Below are positions 16,810-23,958 of a DNA stretch of 64,000 bases, in pieces. Both the position numbers and the translations under genes were made by a program. Positions within the stretch are counted from its first letter, which is position 1; every line of letters starts with the position of its first letter. Location of the stretch: contig JAPLDK010000076.1 of assembly GCA_026391775.1 (NCBI GenBank), forward strand, positions 1 through 64,000. Reading direction: 5' to 3'. The notes below the pieces were generated by a model. The model saw only the letters and a program-made list of their open reading frames with translations. It was not told the DNA's origin and did not search any database. This stretch comes from Bacteroidota bacterium (GTDB taxonomy: Bacteria; Bacteroidota; Bacteroidia; Bacteroidales; FEN-979).

Positions 16810-18102
16810 TCAGAGGATCATTCCAGCAGCAACCGTTTCGTTGGTGGCTTCATCAATCAGGATGAGGCTCCCGGTTTGCCTGTTAACGGTATACGGATCG
16901 AAGAACAGGGGTTTGGTTGTATGTAGGTGGATCCTGCCAATCTCGTTCATGGCCAGGCTTGTACGCCCTGGTATCTCTTCCAGGGTATTGATGTTCAGAA
17001 CAAACTCAATCTTATCAATGACACAGCGTACATCCCTGGTATTATGTTTCAGGGCATACTTCCCGTTCAGCTGCATGGGCCTTGGGTTCATCCAGCATAC
17101 CATAAGGTCGATGTCAGAACCGGTTTTGGGCAGGTCTCCTGCACCGGCAATCAAATCCCCGCGGCTGATGTCGATATCGTCATTTAACAGAATGGTCACA
17201 CTCATAGGAGGGAATGCCTCATCCAAAGGGCCATTGAATGTATCGATCTGCTGAATCTTTGTTTTTATCCCTGCCGGAAACACTATTACCTCATCACCCG
17301 GATGTAAGATGCCTCCTGCAATCCTACCGGCGTAGCCACGGTAATCATGGTATTTATCCGTTTCGGGACGGATGATATATTGTACCGGAAAACGCTGGTG
17401 GACCATGTCGTGGTCCTTGTCGATAGGGATGGTCTCAAGGGTCTCAAGGAGGGTACTCTCCTTGTACCAATCCATTTTTTGAGAGGGTTTCACAACGTTA
17501 TCTCCCTTCAACGCGCTGATGGGTATAAAACGCAGGTCTTCCCCGGGCAGTACTTTTGCAACAAAGGCATTAAAGTCGGCTTTGATTTTTTCGAATACGT
17601 CCTGGCGGTAATCAAGGAGGTCCATTTTATTTATGCAGACGACGATATGCGGGATACCAAGGAGGTAGGCGATATAGGCATGCCTGTATGTTTGTTCAAT
17701 AACCCCGTTGCGCGCATCGATAAGGATTATAGCGGCGTTTGCGGTGGAAGCTCCAGTGACCATATTCCGGGTATACTGGATATGCCCGGGAGTGTCGGCA
17801 ATGATGAATTTACGGTTGGGCGTGGCAAAGTAGCGGTAAGCAACATCAATGGTTATGCCCTGTTCGCGTTCGGCCCTTAAGCCGTCGGTAAAAAGGGCAA
17901 GGTTGAGATGTTCGCTCCCTTTCTGTACGCTGGCACGTTTCACAGCATCCAGCTGATCCTCAAAGAGGGATTTGCTGTCATACAGCAGCCTCCCGATAAG
18001 GGTGCTTTTTCCGTCATCAACACTGCCTGCTGTCGTAAAGCGGAGTAGCTGCATGTTCAGGTAACCCTTGCTGGAGAAATCAGTAATGGTAGTTTCCGTC
18101 AT
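16810..18102 (-). CDS. cysN: Sulfate adenylyltransferase subunit 1 (GTPase)
   Basis: 430 residues, a CysN without APS-kinase fusion. GTPase motifs: GSVDDGKSTLIGRLLYDSK (G1), DTPGHIQYTRNM (G3) and NKMDLLDY (G4), followed by two beta-barrel domains typical of EF-Tu-like proteins. With CysD it makes adenosine 5'-phosphosulfate (APS) from sulfate and ATP, driven by GTP hydrolysis. It starts 30 bases after cysD. No cysC, cysH or cysI is in the window, so whether the APS is reduced or used for sulfation is open. Confidence 0.96.
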   Translation of the reverse strand: MTETTITDFSSKGYLNMQLLRFTTAGSVDDGKSTLIGRLLYDSKSLFEDQLDAVKRASVQKGSEHLNLALFTDGLRAEREQGITIDVAYRYFATPNRKFIIADTPGHIQYTRNMVTGASTANAAIILIDARNGVIEQTYRHAYIAYLLGIPHIVVCINKMDLLDYRQDVFEKIKADFNAFVAKVLPGEDLRFIPISALKGDNVVKPSQKMDWYKESTLLETLETIPIDKDHDMVHQRFPVQYIIRPETDKYHDYRGYAGRIAGGILHPGDEVIVFPAGIKTKIQQIDTFNGPLDEAFPPMSVTILLNDDIDISRGDLIAGAGDLPKTGSDIDLMVCWMNPRPMQLNGKYALKHNTRDVRCVIDKIEFVLNINTLEEIPGRTSLAMNEIGRIHLHTTKPLFFDPYTVNRQTGSLILIDEATNETVAAGMIL

Positions 18103-18132
18103 TATTTTTTCTTGTGTATGCTGATGTGATCC

Positions 18133-19038
18133 TCAGAAATATCCTTCTTTTTTCCTGTCCTCCATTGCAGCTTCAGACCGCTTGTCATCATAACGTCCGC
18201 CACGCTCGGTTACCCTTGTAGCCGCAATTTCCCGGATGATATCCTCGAGGTTATCCGCAGTCGATAAAACCAAACCGGTACATGAGATATCACCAACGGT
18301 ACGGCAGCGTACACGCAATTTTTCGGCTTTTTCTGTGGGTTTCATAGCCATGAACGGTGCTTTGGCAAGCCAGACCCCGTCGCGGAAAAAAACCTCCCTC
18401 TCATGTGTGAAATAAAGACTAGGCAGCTCAATATTTTCCTGGAGGATATACTGCCATATATCCATTTCAGTCCAGTTACTGATAGGGAACACCCGGAAGT
18501 GTTCTCCCATTCTCTTTTTCCCGTTGAAAATGTTCCAGAGTTCAGGCCGTTGGTTTTTAGGGTCCCACTGCCCAAATTCATCACGATGGGAAAAAAACCT
18601 TTCCTTGGCTCTGGCTTTTTCCTCGTCCCTTCGCCCACCACCGATTGCCGCATCGAATTTGTATTTCTCTATAGTGTCGAGGAGGGTGACTGTCTGGAGA
18701 ACGTTGCGGCTGGCATTGATGCCCTTTTCTTCGACGACCCTTCCGTTATCAATGGATTCCTGCACAGAACCAACCACAAGGCGGGCATTGAATTTTTTCA
18801 CCAATTTATTGCGGAAGATAATGGCTTCCTCAAAATTATGGCCGGTATCTATATGCACAAGTGGGAAAGGGATCGAAGCTGGGTGAAAGGCTTTCCTGGA
18901 AAGGTGGACAAGCACTATGGAATCCTTGCCACCGGAGAAAAGCAAAGCAGGTCTCTCAAACTGGGCAGCGACTTCCCGTAAAACATAACTGGCTTCCGAC
19001 TCAAGCTCCCTGAGATGCGTCAAATTGTAGTCCTTCAT
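18133..19038 (-). CDS. cysD: Sulfate adenylyltransferase subunit 2
   Basis: 301 residues. The PP-loop ATP-pyrophosphatase motif LLFSGGKDSIVLVHL lies near residues 32-46, with IDTGHNFEEAI, GGGRRDEEKARAKER and the family C-terminus (TERGGRYDDKRSEAAME...KEGYF). It is the catalytic subunit that adenylates sulfate. It begins 15 bases after the polysaccharide kinase gene, so it appears co-transcribed with wza and wzc, an unusual partner for cysDN. Confidence 0.97.
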   Translation of the reverse strand: MKDYNLTHLRELESEASYVLREVAAQFERPALLFSGGKDSIVLVHLSRKAFHPASIPFPLVHIDTGHNFEEAIIFRNKLVKKFNARLVVGSVQESIDNGRVVEEKGINASRNVLQTVTLLDTIEKYKFDAAIGGGRRDEEKARAKERFFSHRDEFGQWDPKNQRPELWNIFNGKKRMGEHFRVFPISNWTEMDIWQYILQENIELPSLYFTHEREVFFRDGVWLAKAPFMAMKPTEKAEKLRVRCRTVGDISCTGLVLSTADNLEDIIREIAATRVTERGGRYDDKRSEAAMEDRKKEGYF

Positions 19039-19053
19039 TCTTCCTCTTCAAGC

Positions 19054-21543
19054 TTAAGCTTTGCCGAAAATTTTCTGCAGTGTTGATTTTTTCTTCTTTG
19101 ACGATTCCTTGTCATCGGAATAATAACCATAACCATAACCATAGCCGTAACCGTAACCGTAACCATAGCCATAGCCGTAACCATAGCCGTAACCATAGCC
19201 GTAGCCGTAACCATAACCGTAGGAACTGGCAGTGAGCTTGACGTCGTTGACAAGTATTGCCAGGCCAGGGATGTTTCGTTTCTCAATGTCCTTGATGATG
19301 CTTCCAAAGATCTTTTTATGAGTATAATTCTGCCTTACCAGCATAAGGTTCGCATCGGCATGTTTCATTAAAAGGAATGCATCTGTTACCAGCCCAATAG
19401 GCGGGGTGTCAATGATGATATAGTCATAAATCTCCTTAAGCCTGGTGAACATCTCGGTACATTTAGCCGAAGCGATAAGTTCTGCCGGGTTTGGAGGGAC
19501 AGGGCCTGCCATAATGATATCCAGGTTCTCAATCCCTGAAAACTGTATTATATCCTCAATTTTGCTTTTATTGATGAGATAAGAAGAAATTCCTTCGGAA
19601 TTGGTAAGGCCGAAGTCCTGGTAGATCTTGGGTTTACGGAAGTCAAAGCCCATCAGAAGGGTTTTCCTGCCGTACATTGCATAGATTGATGCCAGGTTTA
19701 TTGAGGTGAAGGTTTTACCGGCACTTACCATATCGGCTGTGACCAGAATGGTGATTCTTTCTTTGCCCTGGAGAAGGTACTGGAGATTTGTACGTACAGA
19801 ACGGAAAGACTCTGCGATGGTAGATTTCGGGGAGTTAATAACAACGATATCGCTTTTTTTGTCGGAATGAATGATATGCCCTACAATCGGCAGTTTAGTG
19901 ATCTTTTCAATATCCTCTTTTTCCATGATCTTGTCGTTGAAATAATCCTTGCCAAGAATGTAAATGATGGGAAGGATGATCCCCAGGATGAGAGCGATGA
20001 TGTAGTTCAGGCTTTTCTTGGGAAAGACCGGGCTGGAACCACCCATAGCAGCGTCAACAACTTCATTGTCGGAGAGATTTGAAGCCTGGGTGATCTGGGC
20101 CTCCGAACGTTTCTGAAGCAGGTAGGTATAGATGGCATCTGTTAGTTTGAACCTGCGTTCAATACTAAAAAGAACACGCTGGGTTTCGGGTAGTGTGCTG
20201 ATCTTTGAAGTGTATTGAGACACACGGTCATTGATTTCTTTGAGGGCGATATTATTGGTGTTGATGGCGCTTTTGATGTTCTCGACAAGAGCGTTCTTGA
20301 TAGTGGCGATCTGCTGGTCTATGGAAATGAGAGTAGGATTCTTTTCCTTTGAATACTGGGTTATCTCTGTGCGTTTAGTGTACAGATCGGTCAGCTTCAT
20401 CGTAAGGTCGTTGAGCATGGGATTCTCAACTCCCATGGAAGCCGGAACAACAAGCTCATCAAGTTTCTGGTTCTTTTCCAGGTACTGGTATAGATTGGTA
20501 AGATATTTCGACTGCACAATCAAAACCGCCTTTTCATCCTGGAGTTCCATCATCTTCTCAAAAACCTGTTTTGTGACATCATCGAGATTCATGACCTCCT
20601 TGTTGGTACGGAAAACCATAAGGGCCTTTTCGGTTGAATGAAGAGTGTCGCTGATATCCTGGAGTTCATTATCGATAAAGTTAATGGTACGGCCGGCGAC
20701 CAAATTTTTTCGTTCCAGGTCTTTTGCCAGGTATTCCCTTAAAAGGGCATCCAGGAAGTCGACAAGTTTATTCACATTGCCGCCTTTGAGCTTTATCTCA
20801 ACAATGGAGGCTTCTTTGTTGATGGGTTCTATGCTGAATCCCCTGAATTGGCTAACCAATGATTCAAAATCATTGAACTGGAAATAAAACGAGCGGCTGA
20901 GATCTTTCTGGGGGTTGAACAATGGATTAAGCAGCACTCTTAAGCGGAAATTATTTCCCTGTACCCATCTCCCGAATTCATAGGTTTCATCGACTGCAAC
21001 CCGTTCTTTACGGCCTGCAATCTTCTCCTTTTTTGAAAAATTGTAGAATCTGATGTCTTCTTCTTTGGCTTCAAGGCGGTACTTGTCTTTTGATGAAATT
21101 GAAAGGTTGAACCTCATATTGACCGGTTGGGGATATGCAGTATCCATTTCAACGGTAAACGGTGTATCCCTGTATAATTCCTTGCCGATGAAATTTTCCT
21201 CACTGAAATAAGAAACTTCGAATCCGATCTTGTTGACAGTTCTGTACGTCAGAGTGTAAGAGGATAAAACCCCGATCTCATTCTGCAGGTTCTGCATATT
21301 GTTGAGACCCCCCAGCCCCATAATACTCTGGGCGTTGAGTTTATTTTCCGATTTATCTTTAATGAGGATGGAAGTTTTCACTTCATAGACCGGGCTGGTA
21401 TATTTGTTGAAAATGAACGCAATGATCAGGGCAATAAACACCGTGATTGCGAAGAAATACCAGTAACGGTAGAATTTAAAAAGCAGAACCTTGTAGTCGA
21501 CCGAAGTTTGCTGCTGCTGGAAGTCCTGGAGATTATCGTTCAC
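19054..21543 (-). CDS. Exopolysaccharide chain-length regulator with BY-kinase domain (Wzc-like)
   Basis: 829 residues. Membrane helices near 35-52 and 507-526 flank a large periplasmic Wzz domain with coiled coil (about 270-490). The cytoplasmic BY-kinase domain has Walker A in TADMVSAGKTFTSINLAS, Walker A' LLMGFDFRKPK, and Walker B YIIIDTPPIGL. The C-terminal tail is (Tyr-Gly)16 followed by Tyr-Tyr, replacing the usual loose tyrosine cluster, then SDDKESSKKKKSTLQKIFGKA. Such kinases autophosphorylate tail tyrosines and, by cycling, set polymer length with Wza. The gene follows the wza gene by 18 bases and precedes cysD by 15. Confidence 0.94.
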   Translation of the reverse strand: MNDNLQDFQQQQTSVDYKVLLFKFYRYWYFFAITVFIALIIAFIFNKYTSPVYEVKTSILIKDKSENKLNAQSIMGLGGLNNMQNLQNEIGVLSSYTLTYRTVNKIGFEVSYFSEENFIGKELYRDTPFTVEMDTAYPQPVNMRFNLSISSKDKYRLEAKEEDIRFYNFSKKEKIAGRKERVAVDETYEFGRWVQGNNFRLRVLLNPLFNPQKDLSRSFYFQFNDFESLVSQFRGFSIEPINKEASIVEIKLKGGNVNKLVDFLDALLREYLAKDLERKNLVAGRTINFIDNELQDISDTLHSTEKALMVFRTNKEVMNLDDVTKQVFEKMMELQDEKAVLIVQSKYLTNLYQYLEKNQKLDELVVPASMGVENPMLNDLTMKLTDLYTKRTEITQYSKEKNPTLISIDQQIATIKNALVENIKSAINTNNIALKEINDRVSQYTSKISTLPETQRVLFSIERRFKLTDAIYTYLLQKRSEAQITQASNLSDNEVVDAAMGGSSPVFPKKSLNYIIALILGIILPIIYILGKDYFNDKIMEKEDIEKITKLPIVGHIIHSDKKSDIVVINSPKSTIAESFRSVRTNLQYLLQGKERITILVTADMVSAGKTFTSINLASIYAMYGRKTLLMGFDFRKPKIYQDFGLTNSEGISSYLINKSKIEDIIQFSGIENLDIIMAGPVPPNPAELIASAKCTEMFTRLKEIYDYIIIDTPPIGLVTDAFLLMKHADANLMLVRQNYTHKKIFGSIIKDIEKRNIPGLAILVNDVKLTASSYGYGYGYGYGYGYGYGYGYGYGYGYGYGYGYGYYSDDKESSKKKKSTLQKIFGKA
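19123..19221 (-). repeat. Degenerate hexanucleotide repeat coding (Tyr-Gly)16
   Basis: Sixteen tandem six-base units of the form TAY GGY on the minus strand (plus strand CCRTAR), plus a final Tyr codon pair. TAT/TAC and GGT/GGC are mixed, which means it is not a perfect microsatellite, but six-base unit gains or losses would stay in frame and change only the tyrosine number. Confidence 0.9.
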
Positions 21544-21561
21544 GATGAATGGATTTACAGT

Positions 21562-22365
21562 TTACAATGTTTTCATATAAGTGATTAACAGGAGGCCGGC
21601 TGAAATACCAGCAAGCACTATTGCCCATGGGAAAGTTGAGCCGAAGCCCCAGCGTTTGTATGCAAGTGGTTGAACGTAAATAATATCATTGGGCTGAAGA
21701 TAAAACTGATCTGATTTTAAAAAGGTATCAGAGGTCATGTTCAGTTTGTATACCCTTGAACCACCGGGGACCTGACGGATTAGAACAACCTTGTTTCTGT
21801 TCCCGAAATCGGTGAGGTCATTCGCCAGTGAAATGGCCTCGAAAAAGTTGATCTTGTCTGCATAAATGGTAAATTCTCCGGGATGGTTCACTTCCCCGAG
21901 GATAGTGATTTTAAAGTTTACCATTTTTACAACCACGACAGTTTCCTTCAGGTATTCATCCACCAGTTTCTGAAGCACGTCCTTTACCTGGGAAACAGTA
22001 AGGTCTTTTATCATAATTTTTCCTACCACTGGAAAATCAATATAACCATCAGGACTTACCGAATAAGAATTCAGGTAAATGCTGGCATCGTTGGCGTAAT
22101 CGTTATAACTTCCGCTTGTGCCCGACTGCTTGTTGAAGTAAAGATTACTTTTTTCGTCGAGAGTGAATAGCTTGATATAAACATTATCCCTGGGCTGAAT
22201 CCTGTAATCGGGAGGATGTTTGTGAGCATAAATGCTGGCAGTATCCTTTTCCTGCTGTTTCTGGAGATATAGGATTTTTTTCTGGGGAACACAGGAGGAA
22301 AACACAAGTGTAATACCAAGGAGCAGGAAAGCTATTTTTGTAAGCAGGTTTAGGGTTTGCTTCAT
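21562..22365 (-). CDS. Polysaccharide export outer membrane lipoprotein (Wza-like)
   Basis: 267 residues. Lipoprotein signal with lipobox VFSSC followed by VPQ. A Poly_export domain (PPDYRIQPRDNVYIKLFTLD ... YSVSPDGYIDFPVVGKIMI) precedes one SLBB-type segment (ITILGEVNHPGEFTIYADKI), and there is a C-terminal hydrophobic helix (WAIVLAGISAGLLLITYM). It should form the outer-membrane pore for an exopolysaccharide with the adjacent kinase. First gene of wza-wzc-cysD-cysN. No glycosyltransferases or flippase for this polymer are adjacent. Confidence 0.92.
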   Translation of the reverse strand: MKQTLNLLTKIAFLLLGITLVFSSCVPQKKILYLQKQQEKDTASIYAHKHPPDYRIQPRDNVYIKLFTLDEKSNLYFNKQSGTSGSYNDYANDASIYLNSYSVSPDGYIDFPVVGKIMIKDLTVSQVKDVLQKLVDEYLKETVVVVKMVNFKITILGEVNHPGEFTIYADKINFFEAISLANDLTDFGNRNKVVLIRQVPGGSRVYKLNMTSDTFLKSDQFYLQPNDIIYVQPLAYKRWGFGSTFPWAIVLAGISAGLLLITYMKTL

Positions 22366-22385
22366 AGATGCGAAAATTGAGTGTG

Positions 22386-22393
22386 CAAAATTA
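22386..22393 (-). promoter_or_regulatory. -7 element for the wza-wzc-cysDN run
   Basis: Minus-strand TAATTTTG (complement of CAAAATTA) matches TAnnTTTG and lies 20 bases before the wza ATG. A -33 TTG at normal spacing was not found. Confidence 0.45.
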
Positions 22394-22511
22394 AGGAAAT
22401 TCAGTCAAAACTAATAATATAGAGCAAACATCCTAAAATTTTCATGACAATTTTCCTGATTGTCGGGAGAGGATTTGTCAATAAAGCCCGGTTGGTCAAT
22501 ATGTTTTTGCC

Positions 22512-23846
22512 TCAGACAGCTTCCCCAATCAAAGTGGCAGAAGTAACCCTTTTTACATTAATCTTTAGGTATTCCCCCGGTTTTTGTGATGTTTTTGGGA
22601 ACACCAGCACTTTGTTCTGGGAGTTCCTCCCGAAATATTGTTTATCGGAGCGCTTTGATTCTCCTTCGATGAGAACTTCAAAGGTTTCGCCAAGGTCCCT
22701 GTGGTTGCTGGCAGATGAAAGTTCCTGCTGAAGCTCAATGATCTCCCTTAGCCTTCTTTCTTTAATCTCTGCAGGAACATTATCGTCATATTGTTCAGCT
22801 GCAATGGTCTGCGGCCGTTCCGAATATTTGAATGTGAAAGCAAAGTCAAAGGCGGCTTCCTTCATCAGTTCAAGGGTTTGCTGATGATCCTCCTCCGTCT
22901 CATCACAGAAGCCTGTGATAATATCCGTTGAAATTGCGCATCCGGGGATACAGTTGCGGATAGCCCTTATTTTCTCAAGGTATTCCTCACGGGTGTATTT
23001 CCGGTTCATTTTGTCCAGCAGAGCATTGCTGCCGCTCTGAACGGGAAGGTGAATGGCCTTACAGATGTTTGGGTATTTTGCAATGATTTCAATCAGTTCA
23101 AGGCTCAAATCCTTTGGGTGTGAGGTGGCAAAGCGGACCCTCAACCGCGGATCGAGACCCGCTATCCGTTCAAGAAGGAGCGGAAAGTTCACTGTTGTGT
23201 TACCTTCCTTCCATTCATAAGAATTTACATTCTGCCCCAGCAGGGTAACCTCCCTGAATCCCTGAAGAAAGAGATCTTTCGCTTCACGGATCACGGATTC
23301 TGGATCCCGGCTTCGTTCCTGTCCTCGGGTATAAGGCACTACGCAATAGGAACAGAAATTCTCGCATCCGCGCATAATTGAAATGAAGGCTGAAACCCCA
23401 TTGGAATCAAGCCTTACAGGGTGGATATCCGCATAAGTCTCATCCGCAGAAAGAATAGTGTCAATACCCCTTTGGCCTGATTCAACTGATTCAAGCAAGC
23501 CCGGTAAATGACGGTAGGAATCAGGGCCTGCAATGATGTCGAGAAGCTGCTCCTCTTCAATCAGGGCGATCTTGGTTCTTTCGGCCATACAGCCAAGCAA
23601 GCCTATGGTAAGGCCGGGATTCTTCTTCTTCAGGGATCGGAAGTAATGCAGTCGTTTCCTTACCCTGTCCTCGGCATGTTCACGTATAGAACATGTATTC
23701 AATAACACAATATCAGCTTCATGAAGGTCAAGGCAAGCTTCGAAACCTTCATCGGAAAGTATTGATGCAACAATCTCACTGTCAGAAAAATTCATCTGGC
23801 AGCCATAGGTTTCTATGTAGAATTTCCGGATTTTTTTTTCTGTCAT
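22512..23846 (-). CDS. miaB: tRNA-2-methylthio-N6-dimethylallyladenosine synthase
   Basis: 444 residues. An N-terminal UPF0004 domain with its three cluster cysteines (YIETYGCQMNFSDSE, LNTCSIREHAEDR, IGLLGCMAER), the radical-SAM motif CENFCSYCVVPYTRG, and a C-terminal TRAM domain (LGETFEVLIEGESKRSDKQY). It adds the methylthio group to i6A37 of tRNAs reading UNN codons. It is transcribed away from topA from a shared intergenic promoter region. Confidence 0.96.
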   Translation of the reverse strand: MTEKKIRKFYIETYGCQMNFSDSEIVASILSDEGFEACLDLHEADIVLLNTCSIREHAEDRVRKRLHYFRSLKKKNPGLTIGLLGCMAERTKIALIEEEQLLDIIAGPDSYRHLPGLLESVESGQRGIDTILSADETYADIHPVRLDSNGVSAFISIMRGCENFCSYCVVPYTRGQERSRDPESVIREAKDLFLQGFREVTLLGQNVNSYEWKEGNTTVNFPLLLERIAGLDPRLRVRFATSHPKDLSLELIEIIAKYPNICKAIHLPVQSGSNALLDKMNRKYTREEYLEKIRAIRNCIPGCAISTDIITGFCDETEEDHQQTLELMKEAAFDFAFTFKYSERPQTIAAEQYDDNVPAEIKERRLREIIELQQELSSASNHRDLGETFEVLIEGESKRSDKQYFGRNSQNKVLVFPKTSQKPGEYLKINVKRVTSATLIGEAV

Positions 23847-23890
23847 ATATCACTTTCCCCGACCTGGCGGATTAAGGATTAAAATGGGCA

Positions 23891-23925
23891 CAAAGGTACG
23901 TATTATGTTAATTGTCGTACTTTTG
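23891..23925. promoter_or_regulatory. Symmetric divergent -7 elements of miaB and topA
   Basis: CAAAGGTACG (23891-23900) and CGTACTTTTG (23916-23925) form a 10-bp inverted repeat with one mismatch. Each arm is a TAnnTTTG element pointing outwards: TACCTTTG towards miaB on the minus strand and TACTTTTG towards topA. Expected start points are near 23885 and 23932. This places the topA start at the ATG at 23959, because an ATG at 23884 in the same frame would lie before the promoter. Confidence 0.6.
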
Positions 23926-23958
23926 TACCCGGATTGTGAATTGAAATCCAATACTACT

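Noticed and set aside
17347-17880. 177-codon plus-strand frame antisense to cysN
   Set aside because: It is a shadow of the cysN coding strand; composition follows the codon structure of cysN.
19035-19307. Minus-strand frame full of Met-Val-Thr-Ala repeats
   Set aside because: It is the alternative reading of the Tyr-Gly repeat tract of the wzc-like gene and has no own start context or family.
23884-23958. Upstream ATG giving topA 25 more residues
   Set aside because: It lies before the predicted promoter element (23918-23925), and the family N-terminus KNLVIVESPAKAKT begins right after the ATG at 23959.
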